Notes under the pieces: model-generated
Told to the model about the DNA's origin: nothing
Databases searched by the model: none
Seen by the model: only the letters and a program-made list of their open reading frames with translations
Assembly (NCBI RefSeq): GCF_030867145.1
Contig: NC_134419.1
Span: 5,545,501-5,609,500, forward strand
Source of the DNA: Opisthocomus hoazin
Lineage: Eukaryota > Chordata > Aves > Opisthocomiformes > Opisthocomidae
Reading direction: 5' to 3'
DNA length: 64,000 nt
Shown: positions 1 through 13,900 of the stretch, one piece after another
Position numbering within the stretch: position 1 is the stretch's first letter
Layout: each line of letters opens with the position of its first letter
Program-made: the position numbers and the translations under genes

Positions 1-2099
1 TACTCCATCCAAACACTCTCTAGTATTACTATGTGAAGGATATGTTTCATTATCTTCTCCCTGTCTGCCATTCATGATTTGTATTACCCAGATAAGCAAT
101 CTGATACTGCTTCTGTTCTTCAGCACAGAGCTCCTGGAGCAAATCCATGACAATGGTAGAACCCTTTCTATTTATGTACAGAAATTACACTGCGTTTACC
201 AGTGACTTACCCATACTGACCTGAAGTAATTTGGTTTCAACTCAAAATTAGTAGTTTCATTAGGAGTCAGTTTACTTTGTGCATTAAATATGGTTAAAAA
301 AATCTTGCAGTAACTTAGCTTTGATCCACTTGGGAATAATAAGATTATCTCTTAATAATACATAGTGCTGCAAGAAGGCATCTCCCCCTTTAGCTTCAGC
401 AACAGAATGCTCAGCTCTTGGGGGTTAAAGCAAAAGGAGCATTAAGCTTTGCATCTCCTTGAGTCTAAAAATGGCAGTGTAAGGATAGAGTCCAGCTGGG
501 ATGAGCTGCTGTAGCAAGATCATCCATTGGGTGTTGTGCTCCAGCGAGAACTGCTTCTGCAGACTGATGGTGCCACACAGTAATTTGGCTTTGGCTTTGC
601 CTGACCTCGGCCAGCACTGACGTAGCTGGCTATTTGAGCATCAGATCCTTTCAAGAGCTCTTTCCTAGATCAAGAAAGAGAATCTGACCTTTATCCGAGT
701 CCCGCACTCTGCAAACCCGTATACATTTGTTTATTGTGGTTTATCCTAGCCAGGGTAATTCTGAAATTCATCATGGGAGAATAATGATAAAATCTCTTTC
801 TAAGTTTCTGACTGTCACAAAGGTAGTGAGCATCATTTGTAAACTAGCATCACATGTGTTTACATACCAAGAGTTCTAGATATAACTTGAAACAGTAAGT
901 CTGTTAACGCGTATTACCGTGTAAGGCAGCCAGGTGGGGGACTCCTTTTGTTCTGCTTTTATATAACACATAGTAGAATAAATTCTTTTACCTGTCATGA
1001 GTCTCTGGGAGCTACAAGAATAGTATATTACTAGTGATTCCATAGTTTTTTTTCTGTATTTTTGGTTATTCCTTGTAGAGTCTTGCATAAAATTCATACA
1101 ATTCTCAGAAATATATTCTGGGAAATGTTAAATAATGTTACTGATTATCATATTATAGTAATTCCTAAAAGCTGTAGGCAGGAGCAGGACGCTGAGAAAA
1201 AAGAAAGCCTCTATCCAGTGAAGTTACAGTAACATCATTGTGCCTCTGTGCCGTGCCATTCAGCAGCAGGCCCTAGGAAATCCACTTGCTAAAACCAGCC
1301 CATCTCATTCTGAAGGCTGGTATCATCAGAGCAACGGAAAGTCTAATCCCCATGGAAAATTATCAATTCAGGACTTACTACTGTGTTGTGTATTGAGCTC
1401 CACGTTTGGAGAGAAACTTAATGGGGAGAAACATGTAGTACAAAAGAATCACAGTCTGCATAAAAAGCCACTTTTGTGTGTTCCGATGGGAGATTATTTC
1501 GCTCTTTAGAACATGGTTCTTCACTCCAAGAATGGCACAGCATACAACTCAGATGAATGGACTTCTCAGGAGCATGACATAGCATTGTGTTCAGAAATTT
1601 CAATTGTATGTGTTCCCGGCATCTCTCTGAAATCAGCTATGCCCATAGAATATCTTTACTTATCTTGTCTTGATATATTCAGAACACTCACCTGCCTAGT
1701 ATTTTGTAGTCTGATCTTTCAAGGTGCCGTAGCAATTTGGCTTCTTGGTTCCTTCTGATACTCCATGTGCTCATGTAGAAATAATTAGGCATCTTTCAGT
1801 TACTATCTTCATTTCTCTGTTTTTCCTCTGTTCCCTTTGCAACCTTCAACTTAAGCTCTCAAAGTCCTCATCCTACCAGTAGCCATTCTTATAAGTCACT
1901 CTTCTACAAGTAGCTATGAGTTTTTAGTAGGTAAATGTGACATTTTGTGGATAACTCACATTTTTATCCCTTTATAGTTGGAGATAAGTAGCAGACAGGT
2001 CTAACTTTCACAGGTGAAATAAAATCAACTTTGGAAAGTGGTTCATACCAAGATCTGTATTCAGTTGTTTTCCCTTTGTTTGTGAGCAGTGTTGAGGAT
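1..2099. other. Intergenic sequence left of the solo LTR
   Basis: No coding exon, RNA gene or well-preserved repeat was recognised. Open frames here are short, lack protein-family motifs and have no supporting splice context. By vertebrate synteny this side of C8B should face DAB1, but I saw no DAB1 coding sequence. Confidence 0.5.
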
Positions 2100-2691
2100 T
2101 GTCGTGGTTTAACCCCAGCTTGCAGCTGAGCACCGGACAGCCGCTCACACACTCCCTCACGGCAGGATGGGGGAAAGAAATGGTAGTGAAAAAGTGAGAA
2201 AACTCGTGGGTTGAGATAAAGACAGTTTAACAGGTAAAGCAAAAGCTGTGCGTGCAAGCAAAGCAAAAGAAGGAGTTCATTCACTACACCCCATCAGCAG
2301 GCAGGTGTTCAGCCGTCTCCAGGAAAGCAGGGCTCCATCATGTGCAGTGGTTACTTCAGAAGACAAACACCGTCACTCTGAAGACCCCCTCCTTCCTTCT
2401 CCCCCAGTTTTATATTGCTGAGCATGACGTCATACGGTATGGAATATCCCTTTGGTCAGCCAGGGTCAGCTGTCCCAGCTGTGTCCCCTCCCAGGTCCTG
2501 GTGCACCCCCAGCCTACTCGCTGGTGGGGTGGGGCGAGGAGCAGAAGAGACCTTGACTCTGTGCAAGCACTGCTCAGCAATAATGAAAATATCCCTGTAT
2601 TATCAGCACTGCTTTCAGCACAAATCCAAAACATAGCCCCATGCTAGCTACTATGAAGAAAATTAACACCATCCCAGCCAAAACCAGCACA
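2100..2691. mobile_element. Solo LTR of an endogenous retrovirus, TguLTR5-like
   Basis: A 592-bp element begins TGTCGTGGTTTAACCCC and ends CCAGCACA, so it has the TG..CA termini of a retroviral LTR. It is flanked by a perfect 5-bp duplication AGGAT at 2095-2099 and 2692-2696. The start, the internal block around CTCGTGGGTTGAGATAA and the 3' block near AAAACATAGC match what I remember of the TguLTR5 group of avian LTRs. No internal retroviral coding sequence adjoins it, so it is a solo LTR left by LTR-LTR recombination. A 5-bp duplication fits ERVL-type integration. The subfamily name is from memory and unverified; the termini and duplication are seen directly. Confidence 0.85.
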
Positions 2692-3873
2692 AGGATGGAT
2701 CATGATTTTCCAAAAGGGGTGAGGAGAACATTGAATAAAACAACTGCCATCTTCAGCTGACTTACGTTTAATCACTGCTGCTGTCTTTAGAGATTGCGTA
2801 GGGGATAACTATGGTAAAAGGAGAGAGAGAGAGACCTGTGTTTAGCTACAATTCTACCAAATGTGTTAAACATGTCTTATTATTGACATGTTGGATTAAA
2901 GCAAGATGTTTGAACAGAGGAGTTTTCACCTGGTCATCCTCTCTGCACCAGTGCACCCAATCCACCTGAATTATAAGGTGTTAGGTGCAGCCCCTGCCGA
3001 TGCAGATATTTCTGTTCTTGGGGGTATTCAGCCTCAGCTCCTAGCTCAGCCTCAGCAATGGGTCTAGCACGCCACGGCACTAGGATGCCCTGAAGCTGTA
3101 GAATTGAAAGCTTAGCAAAGGCTATAGAAAGGGGGGCCTTCAAACATGAAGAGAAAAGGGAAGGAGATGAGAAAACTTGGACTCTCTGATGTCAGGTTTC
3201 TTTGGATACTTGTCGTTATGTTGGCCGGCATCTCCTGACAAAACATCCTGATTGTGGAAGGAATAAATTCAGCCTGAATACTGGGATCGGATATCACAGA
3301 TGTGGTCTTACTCTGTATGGACCACACGAACTGGTTCTTGAAGGCAAATTAGCACCAGGGTGAGACTTCTGAAAGAGAATAAGGGAATATTTGATACAAC
3401 ATTTATTGCAGTAGAAGTCATTTTAAGTGCTGGAACAAATGCAGCTCTATTGATAGGATGCCCAGTTCAAGACTTGCACTGGCAGTCATTCACGAGAGAT
3501 TCTCAGGAAACCTTCAAAACATTTGTGGCTAGAGCATATCTTCCTCAAAAAGTTGTTTAGTTGTTCTGTGAAATGTGTGCAGACAATTATAAGCCCTAAA
3601 AATATGTCGCAGCCTTCATGATGCTGTCAGCACTGCCAGGAGAGCAACAGTTTATTAGAATATTTGTCTATCAGCTTTTGGTGGTACTTTGGTGGCCAGC
3701 TGCCATCATCCATCTTTGAGCGAGTGCCATTCTTAGTGATAAATGTTCCTAATAATCTTATTCAGCTCCAGGATGGACTACTATAACTGTTTATTTGGGC
3801 TGTTACTAGGAAGTTGAAAGAAAATAGCAGCTTATGGACAAAGCATTGGCTTATCTGCGAGCTTGATGAGCCT
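2692..3873. other. Intergenic sequence between the solo LTR and the first CR1
   Basis: Starts with the right copy of the AGGAT duplication. A short GA repeat lies near 2821-2833. No gene or further repeat was recognised. Confidence 0.45.
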
Positions 3874-4141
3874 CAGAATCATAGAATCATAGGTTGGAAA
3901 AGACCTCTAAGATCATCAAGTCCAAGCATCCCCCCAACACCTCCAGGGATGGTGATTCCACCACCTCCCTGGGCAGCCTGTTCCAATGCCTTACCACTCT
4001 TTCAGTAAAGAAATTTTTCATAATATGTAATCTAAACCTCCCCTGACACAACTTCAGGCCATTGCCTCTTGTCCTATCACTAGTTACCCGGGAGAAGAGA
4101 CAAGAGGGCATATTAAGCTGATTCTTCAACCTTCTCTTCCT
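3874..4141 (-). mobile_element. CR1 LINE 3' fragment
   Basis: The reverse complement reads as the 3' end of a CR1 retrotransposon: the end of ORF2, with residues resembling DRTRGNG and [10 protein letters not shown], followed by the characteristic TTGGACTTGATGATCTT and a short ATTCTATG-type tail at the low-coordinate end. The element is therefore on the minus strand and 5'-truncated, as is usual for CR1. The frame is degraded and not functional. Confidence 0.9.
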
Positions 4142-7100
4142 TTCTGCCTGGTTTCTGTTGCACAAAGAATCTGAATGGACTCAAAATGTCACAGGCTGTA
4201 TTTGCAGGATCTGTTACCATCATTCATCCGGCTCAGCAGGAACTGAATAGAGTCTAAAGAGAAACTCGTAATGATTGTAGGTGACCTATTGTTACTGTAG
4301 GCTCCCGAGCTATCATCCTCAAACCAAAGACACAGCATCAAGCAGGGTTGTGAATCTGAGAGAGGAGAAGAAAGGGTTGTGCATTTGGAAAGAGATCACA
4401 GGTCGGGAATTCCTGCTTCGTTCCAGAGTAATCCTAAAATTTTCATTTCAGGCCCCATGCTCATTTGTTCATCATCATATTTCCCAGAGAATCTGAAGGG
4501 ACAAGGCCAGAGAGACCCAGGCTGCTCTGTGAACAGAGGCATCCTACAGATTTGCCTTCCTCTCTGCTGCTAAAATCCTCTTTGAGCTCTCCATTTTAGT
4601 ATGACCAGCTCATACACAGATTTCTCACCTCTTCCAATGTCTCCAAGCCCACTTGAAGTAGCCAGGTGTACCCTTCCATTTCTCCAACTTCTTCCTCTAA
4701 ACAAGACACAACATACTATGTAGTTTGGGTAGAGCCGTGTACTTGCTGATTGCCAATCCAGCAATGCAATCAAGGAATGAGCTCTCCTAGCTTTCTCTGT
4801 AATGAGTTCATTTAAAAGTTCCCTGTCTTCTGCACAGCTGATTTTAAAAAGGCACTTGTGATAATTTAGTATCTTTGAAATTTCTGAACAATTTGCTTCA
4901 AATTGGCCCTCGGGTTCAAAAGTTACGAAGGAGAATTGACAGATGCGTAGACGGAAGGTATAATTGTGTGGCTCCTGTTTTGTTAGGAAAGGGGCCCAGA
5001 AGTAATAGGCGTGTTTCTTTGCTGCAGATCATTATTATGCTGGCACTAAGTTGAAGCAGGGTTCATCTTTTGGAGTAGTTCTCATTGCTTTTTCATTTTA
5101 TGGATGTATAGCATCCATCTTGATGCTAAAATTACAGAGACTTTTAACATGCTAATAATTAAACTAGGTATTTGAGACTAGGAAATATTCCTAGGGAGGC
5201 TTAGAGTAAGAACAGAGGCACTCCCCAGTCATAATCCCAAACATGCTGCTAAGAGAGGCTAACTGTAATAAAAATAACCAAAGGTAAGCCACTGTCTGTT
5301 AACGGGCCAGTAGGAATTACCTGTCTTATCACCAAAGATACTGAAGTTGACTCCTGCTTGCCAAGTTGACTATGCCCTGTTTTCCTGAGTCAGCATGCAA
5401 TAGAGAAGACGCATTGCACTCCCGTTCCCTTCACTTGCATCCCCAGCACGAGGTTCTCATTTTGGCTGGCGCTCCGGCACACTTCTTTCATGAAACTCTG
5501 TCATCTGAGCCTGCCCTTTCTGATCAGTCAGCCAGGAGTAAAACCACTGCTGAGAATCTATTGTAAAGGGCAAAGAAATCTATGCGGGCTTCACCTCTAC
5601 GCTCCAGTACATCCTGCCTGCAGCGTTGCGCGTAGCAGGGTGCCTCGCGGTGATGAAAGGACTGCCAGGGTAAAAATAGTTCCGTCCTCACCAAGTCCCC
5701 TGTTACGTTTTGTGAGTGAGCTCACACGCACAAGCCCAAGTAGGTGCTGAATCTTTCAAGAGATGTTCTGCAACGATTAGTTCTGCTGGGGAGCAGATGT
5801 TAATATCTTTAAATTGGATGCAGATTTACTTCTAGTATTTACATAATGCTATTCAAAACCATTAGCAACCTTGTTGCCTCATGCAGTAACGTACTATACC
5901 AGAAATACTTACTGTTTGCTGCAGTCTTGTTTATGGTGCAAAATGCTCCTTAAAATGCAAAGAATAAACTGATTTTAAGCATGAAGTATCTCTGGAATAT
6001 GTAAATGTGGCATACATAGGGAAAATTTTCTCTTTGGCAGATTTTGCAATGAATTCTGAGAGAGTTCATAACTCAACATTTACACAACATACTTGTAGCT
6101 TCCTAAATATTTAGCTGTCTAACTTGAGGCATGTGTATTTAGACGTTTCTGGTCCCTTACCGCAACCTGTCAATTTGGTCAGATACCTGAGCTGTGAATT
6201 CGTGCCCTCCTCCTGCAATACCTTGTTATTTAAAGGCTGCTGTTCAGTGCAGAGAGCCACACTGGTGTGTGAGCATACCGCTAAACACTGCTTTGATAGC
6301 AGCTTCCCAACATAAAGGAAAACATTTACTTTTCAAACATCTGCCAGAAGTTGCATATCCCTGAAGCTGATAGCAGCCTTCGAGTAGAGGATTTAGCAGC
6401 AAAGAATGGTGTTGCCAGTTATCTTCTTGGTTTCTCCCTGTGGGCTGATGAACGCGTGTCAGAAGTGCTTCTGGGCCAATCCTAGTGAAAGGGAAACACT
6501 TAAAGGATGAGGCATGTACGTGAGTTAGAAGCTTTGTATGCTATTTTATTTGTTCCTCTTTTTCTTCTGGCAATGACCCGTTCTTCCGTTTCGTTCCCTC
6601 CAGATCTGCTCCTACAGCAGTGGTAGAAGCAGAAAGCATCGGTGAGGTGATTCCGATGCTGTCAGAAGAGTTAGGCTCGCCTGCCTTTAATGACATTCCC
6701 TGTGACTTTTGGGTGGTGTCCGTAAAAAGAAGGGGTTTGATTTCTACTGCCCAGACCCTCCAAAGTAATGCTTGTGCAGGCCCGCTGCCTGGCACTGTGA
6801 GAGGAGCGGTCTGTGAAGTCAGCAGCCCTCAGCTCTCCTTTCGCCTCTTTTCTGTCCCTTTCTGCTCTCTTTTGCTCTCTTGAGTGTCGTTGTCAATACT
6901 TACAGGTACCGTTTGCAGTGTTGGGCTACAGGCAAGATGCACTGCTTGAATTATCTCAAAATATTAGGAGACAAATCTCAGTCATTGAGAAAAAATTTTG
7001 GCTGAGAAGATTGCATGAAATTACTGCAATTAATTTCTCGTTTAGGCTTCTGAACGGGGAAAATCAACTAAAAGGAAGACATAAAAGCACATTTTTCAGT

Positions 7101-8776
7101 CAAAATGATCTGATCTACCAGAAGAAAAATTATTCAGATCGGTGAGAAATGCAGGCCTTTGCCACATGAAGTGTACGTTCAGATAAATAGCGGGTACGGA
7201 CAAAAGAAACGTCTAATCCTAAAGGCTGCTTCATGCGTTGTCGAAAGTGCTGATGACCAGTGATGAGCTCCTGCTCTCCTTCCAGGGTGTCAAGTTCAGT
7301 GACACCTTAGGACACCTGGTCCTTAAATGCATCTGCATATCTGCAAAGATACGTGAGGACAGCTATAACAAGCACGCTTGACATTTTGAAAAGCTCTTTT
7401 TTTCCCCGAAGGCGTTTGAAAAACTGACATCTTTTGTGCCAAAGGGATGTTGTCCCTCCCTCCCCTTTTCTTCTCCTCCTTCCTTTTCACTTCCCTTTGC
7501 AATCACCTCAGGTTCAGCAGATGCCTGAAGAATGGCCTGGCGTGTGTCAGGTTCCCACATTAATTAGGACAGATTTTCTCTGAACTAGCTGTGATAGATC
7601 ATTCTGCCAGCTTCAGGTCTGTGGTACGTGAGAATTGGCATAGGTGGACTTTGCACACAGTGCAGTTATTTACTCTCAGTCATCTCTTCTGATCACCTTC
7701 AGTTTTTCAAGGTCACAAAATGTATTTGCTCCTTGCTGGGGAGAATTTCAGCAGCCTTTATTTAATCTTTCCAAAGGATTTCTCTCCCGTAATGCTCATA
7801 GTGTACCCAGGGCTTTGTGTAGGTGTGAAATGGGGACGCAGAGTCTTTGCGAGCTCCAGAAATGTACTCATTTCAAGGAATACCAGACAAATTTCTTCGG
7901 CGTGGGGGAAAGGGGTCATAATTTGGATTTGTTGTATTGCTCCTCATTCAACATGAGATACACAGTGAGGTGGGACGGGGCACTGGCATGGAGCACAGCC
8001 TGGAGCACTGGCCAGCCACCCTGCGCACGGAGCAAATGTAGCTCTAGAAATCCACTTTTGGGCTGTTTTTCTCATCATCAGCATCATTTTTGTAAGCAGT
8101 AATTAAAATCGTCTGCCATCCCCTGCCAGGCATTTCTGTGCTCCGCAGTGCCCGGTAATTTGCCGGCCTTCAGAGGTTTCTGTGCTCAAAGTCAGCTTCT
8201 GCTGATGCTGCTGTAACAGGAGTTGATTCTGACTTGGTTAAATTCAGTGTCGTGGCATGGTATTTGAATATTTATCAAGCTGTGGAGAGTTAATGCAGTA
8301 TGGCATTAATTAGCCTTTCTGCCTGTCTTGTTCTTTTTTTAGAAGTCATTCTTAGTTTAATAAATTAGTTTCTGGAAATGAAGTAGAATGGATTACAGGG
8401 TCCATGGATGGTTTGCTTCCCACCGCAGCCAAGATGAACATAATGTTAAGAAAGCACAGGGTGTCAGCTATGAACCAGCACTGAAGAACATGGCAGGTTT
8501 TTTTTTCCCCCTGCATCCAGGAAATTCCCAAGAAACTATCTGTTAGCAAATCGACATGCTTGCCTCCCGGATTTAATGAGTTTACTAATGGCTATACGGA
8601 CTCCTAATCAAACTGCGCAGAGCTAGCTTCCCTCATTCTTCATCGCTGACTCGTGTCGTTGTTTTAAATCCCATCACAGCTTCATTAGCTCAGCTTTCAG
8701 CGGCGGTCGCCGTTTGCAAGTGTTTTTCTCCAGGAGTTGTGTAAAACCCACAGCTACGTTCTGCTGTTGTGCTACT

Positions 8777-8787
8777 GGGGGGGGGGG
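8777..8787. repeat. G homopolymer (11 bp)
   Basis: Uninterrupted run of eleven G residues in intergenic sequence. Prone to length variation and sequencing error. Confidence 0.95.
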
Positions 8788-9763
8788 TCTCAGCCTGCTA
8801 CGAGTAACAGTGTTTTACACCAGCTGCATTTCTGGCCCGTGAACTTCAAAACATCTGGTCATAGAAGTATCATTTCATTTCTTCATATGTCTGTGTCCAG
8901 CAATACCTCGTGAGGACGGGTGCACTTCCAGTACTGGAAGAGGAAATTAAGAGTAAGCATTCAGTTTGTGAAATAGCGTCACGTTTTCTTCGCAACGCAG
9001 CCGGGGTGCCGTGACCGCTCGAGGCAGCACAGAAATAAACGCTTGCTTTGGGTGTTGACTCACGAGGTATTGCTGTTCTCAAACAGACGTTCGAAAAATG
9101 TTCTAAAAAAATGTCTGGAGACATCTCTGCTTATTTTATCTTTGTTCTCCTCAGGAAGCAGAACCTCTCTACGCCCAGATCAGCAGACCTAAGAAATAGC
9201 GTTGTTACAGGCTTGTGGTGCTCCAGGACTGAGACGAACCCCAACAACATGGCAGGCCTTTGGCTCTCACGCTTTTGTCCGATTGATTTTGTCTGACAAG
9301 GAGAGATGATTGCCCTCCTGGACTGGCTCTGTGAGCGTTCCTGACACTTCTTTTTTTTTGGCAACCAATGGCAGATTCCTATGGCAGCACAAAATAAAAA
9401 CTCTCCCTGCTTATCATACCACCAGTCTCCACAAGTCATGGGTATCCAGACTGGGACATCTTACTCCTCGGTCTTCTTTTCAACATTTGTTACCTTCTGT
9501 GTGCCACATATAAATAATGAGCATCGGAGATTTATGGAGTATTAGACATTCTTTTTCTGTTGAGCAAAAAGCAGAATCCGTATGTAGCAGTGGCATTATC
9601 ATCCAGCAGCCTTTCGGGCGCAAGTCGGCACTTTTTATGTCACGGTGACATGTTCTTCATCATCACTTACATCAGGCTGATCCTGACTTTTTTTTTCTCC
9701 CCGTGTAGACATATTTAAACAGCAACAAAAAATAAAAGTACTGGCAGTGTCTTCTCTTTCTTC

Positions 9764-9781
9764 TTTTTTTTTTTTTTTTTT
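9764..9781. repeat. T homopolymer (18 bp)
   Basis: Uninterrupted T run inside a pyrimidine-rich stretch. No adjoining SINE or LINE body was recognised. Confidence 0.95.
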
Positions 9782-10939
9782 GTATTTCTTATTCTGTAGT
9801 TTTGTATGCAACAGCTGTAACAGCAGAACGCCTCCTGCAGAAATGATTCCTAACTTGAAACCACAGAATGAAACTCGCTTGTTTATCCGTCCTGACTGAA
9901 AATGTTGCCAAATGGACCTTGGAAGTTCTAGCGCGTCAGGAGGAAGAAATGCTGCTGTTCTGTTGGATTACTCATGTTGTGGGTAGAGAACGGTCATCGA
10001 GTCCCACTGAGGAAAGACGAAAGAGTCAGTATTTCCTAGGAAACTCTAAACAAAGTGCAGAAAAGGAATATTTTTATTTCTTCAGTATCTTGCTGCTGTA
10101 ATGCTATGCAGACAAGTGTTTTCTTCTCTGTGTGCCATTTTTGATGAAAAAAAAAAAATCATTTGCCAAATAATACTGATGTGATTCTGGTTTAGGGATT
10201 TGGATGAAGCGGACTTTACAGATGGGACAAGGATGGCGTGGATTTTGGAATAACAAACTGATTCCGTGATCAAATCGTTCATCTTTATCACTTTTTGTAC
10301 ATCAGAAAAATCAAATGGGATTTTTATTTTATAACTTGGAAAAAAATCTTACTGTTAAACTCTTTAAATGTTTAAGGGGAAATGGCTTTAAGGAGTTCGA
10401 ATGAAAATTGCCAGTTTTTTTGTAAATATAAATGTTATGAAAATTCTTTTACTAATGCCATTACACAGTAGAGAAGGTAGCAAGTCGCAGTGCTTGGGAG
10501 GTGTGGCAAACCCAGTCTGTGGTTCTCACATCACGTACGTTTTTTCACATGCTTACGATAACGGGCTGAAGCTCAAGTGCGTTTGCCAAAACCAGTCAGC
10601 GTGTCAGCGACTATTGAAATGAATGGGAATATGTGATTTTATGATCTAGCGTTATCACACGGACCTACTCCACTTACTAGAAACCACATTTCATTGACAT
10701 TCCTTGAAACCTCTGCATAGAAGTCATCAAACTGTTTACACGCAGAACAAAAGAATTTAAAACTTCCTTTTTTTACATTTATGAAGCAAAAGTGCAGTGT
10801 TTGGGTTCATATGTTTAGCACATGATTTTCATAAAGAAGCTATATATTTTTGCCCTACAGAGAATTGTTATACAGGTCAAATGTGTTTTCCTGATGTTCC
10901 TATGCAGTTACAGTATATTGAATTTAGTGGTTTAACACT

Positions 10940-10993
10940 AAAAAGAAAAAAAAAAAAGAAGAAAAAAAAAGAAAAAATAGAAAAAAGAAAAAA
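10940..10993. repeat. A-rich purine low-complexity tract
   Basis: Roughly 54 bp almost entirely of A with interspersed G. It produces a spurious lysine-rich reading frame. Confidence 0.9.
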
Positions 10994-13900
10994 CGTTAAA
11001 GAAATCAAAAGATTAATCAGTTTTTAGGGTTATTGTGCAGATTTTGTTTTTGAATTGACACATTACGATTTACATTTGTCATGATTAAAATAGGCCTGGA
11101 GTTCTAATTACTTTACTTTCTTTCATCTCTATGATAAGCTAAAAATGGTTTAGAAGACAGAATAACTGGGGTGGCGATTGTTGATATGTACAACCAAATC
11201 TCACAACATGGTTCCAGTCTTTTATTTTGAATTAGAGGAATTAGAGAAATGTGCGTTACAGAATGTATGTGAATGAAAAATTAGCTGTGAATAAACCTAA
11301 CGAACCTGCAGAGAAGAGAACTTTTATCCCCATTCATGGTCATTTGATGCTTGTTCCTTAGTCATGTGCAGACAGCTTTGTAGCAAATCTTATTTTCCCA
11401 TCAGAAGAAAGATGAAGTTTTCTAACCGGAGAAGATAAATTAAAACTTGGCAGATTGAGTCTTTCAGGATTAAAAGCAGAGGTAAAAGCGTCTCTGAAGG
11501 ACATCTCGTTAAGAATATTTTCCTAATTTGCACAGTGGTGCTACTTTCTTCCTCAGTGACTCTTGGGTTTTGTCCTACGTGTGGAACTACAAAGACTATT
11601 TTGGTTCATCATAGACATTTAAGGTTTAGTATCGTCAGCGCATTCCCGGTTGTGGGGTAAAATGTTGAAAGAAACAGAAGAGATGTATGTCTCAGAGGAT
11701 CCATTGACATCGTATTTGTAGGAAGCAGATCGTTGACGTAGTCCTTGCAACGAATAGGTGCCGAGGGAATGAGGCTGGGATTTTAGTGTCTCGTGAGAGA
11801 CAGCTGGACCATCACCGTGGACCTTTGTCTTACCTGTACCAACGCTCCTAAATAAAAACAAATTCTGAATTGTCTCGTCATACGATTAGATCGTCCTTGT
11901 TATGGTTGAGATGCTGAGCTGGGAGGACTGGAAGGCCTCTGCACTGTCCCAGTATTGTAGATAACTAAAATATCCAGCTTGTGCAATCGTTTAATCCCTC
12001 ATCCTTCACTAGCACTAAATTTGTCACTTTAAATTTAAAAACCAGGGAATCCCACCAGCCATCCTGTTCCCATCCCCCGTAGGTTCTTGATCTTTACCTG
12101 TCACGAGAAGATATTTTGATAGATTGTAGTCATCCAAGTGTCTGATGAAACCTTTCATCTAATAACGTACTGGGCACCTTCTTTGCAAAAATGTTTACTC
12201 CGTGGTTTTCATTCATTTTTATTTCTGCATTCTGACACATATTTTTTTAATAAAGATGAGAAAGATAAAATGACTGTTGCAGTACATTTCTAAACCTACT
12301 TTAACTTTACCTCAGATAATGACCATTTGTTAACATATATGGACACATTATTTTTAACTTTATGTATAACGCATTCAGCAACAACAAAAAAAACCAACAA
12401 ATTTTTAGGAATTTTCCATTAATTTCTGTAACACACCATGTAATAATGTTATGAATAAAAACATTAAAAAAAGGTGTCATTTCAGTAAGTTTGTTTCGTA
12501 GCTCTTGCTCTTCTGCAGTAATTCTGCCGTTTGTACGGGGCAGCGTGGATGTCTGTCAGGGCCAGTGTTTTTGACAGTGGAGGTGTATGGGAAAGGAGAA
12601 AAAAAGTGCCTCGATTTGGGGAATACCTGATCTTAAACGCACCAAGTGTTGTTTATCTTGCATATACTTAACTTGCTGCTTTTAATTGCTGCCTCCCCAT
12701 TTTTGGCCTCTTTTCAGGTGTTTTAAGATGCGCATCCCAAGCCAGCAGGTATTTCAGTCACCTCCCATAAAATCGTGCGTTCCTGGGACAGACCGCGCTG
12801 TGTGGTGCTGCCAGAGCTGGAGTACCTTTGTGGCATGAGAAGCTGTAATTAATTTTGCTCACGTTTTCCTCTTCCAATAAGATTTGAAATAAAAAATGTG
12901 CATTTAAACATGACAATTTTGAAAGCAGAGAACCCAAAACTTTCCAGTAAGATGTGCAGAATTGAGAGCAGAGCCTTGACCTGTCAAAACGTGTCAGTGA
13001 CACCACCTTCTGCTGCAGTGGGACCTTTCTACTGGTCGGGGCAATGTGTAGGGTAGGCTGAAGTGTTTTACTGGTGGGAAACTCGTGATGCCACATGCAA
13101 GATAAAGTTGTTTGATCTTCAGAGGTACCAAGTACTGCATCTTTCGGACGAGGTAAGGAATAGGACCATTCTTTGCCAAGCGAGCAAAGCAAATATGCAA
13201 GATACCACACTGAAATTTAAAGGTAAGAGGTACGTGTCTATATGCAGGAAGAGAGAGAGGTGGTGATGTGTGCACATATATTTTACTGTATTTCTTCTTG
13301 ATGTGTCATCCCTTTCTCATTCACCAGAAATGTCCCGTGGGTCATGCTGAAACATTAACTGCCTTTTTCAATGAACATTGGTGAAATACTTGGCTCCCAA
13401 GGTTGTGATGCAAACATGCTAGGTTTAAAGTCATTTTGACTTTGTGTGTAGCCAACTGTATTCAGATGTCCCTGGAAGGAGGAACATGATCTGTTTTGTT
13501 TTCAATGAGCTGCGACATGTCAACTCAAAGTGAGATAAAACACAGCTAAGTATGATGTTAAAATGCATTTTTACAATGTAGGCCAAATCTGGTCTTGTTG
13601 ATGCTCGTCTCGTACCCCTGCAGTGAAGTTGGTATTGAAAAAACAGGATTATAATCGGCTTGTGTTGCACAGTTGCTATACAGACACAGTTTTAAAACAC
13701 AGAATGAACAGCTCTGATACCTGGTCTGGTGATGGTGACGAATCTGAAAGCAAGAGGACCTGCCTGGGCATTAGCATCATTCAGAAAGGGAAAAAATCCA
13801 GTTCTTACCGTGCTGGTTCAATGTACCATATTGCAATAATATTGCTGTAACCTAAGTGCAGTAAGAGACTGTAGATTGTAAATGAGAGCATCCAACTCAA

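Noticed and set aside
7644-8102. 152-codon plus-strand frame
   Set aside because: No motif, no splice or start context, composition like surrounding intergenic DNA.
10187-10252. Acceptor-like TCTGGTTTAG followed by an 18-codon frame to TAA
   Set aside because: Weak acceptor, unfamiliar peptide and no partner exon; indistinguishable from chance.
10797-11027. Lysine-rich 76-codon frame
   Set aside because: Produced by the A-rich low-complexity tract at 10940-10993.
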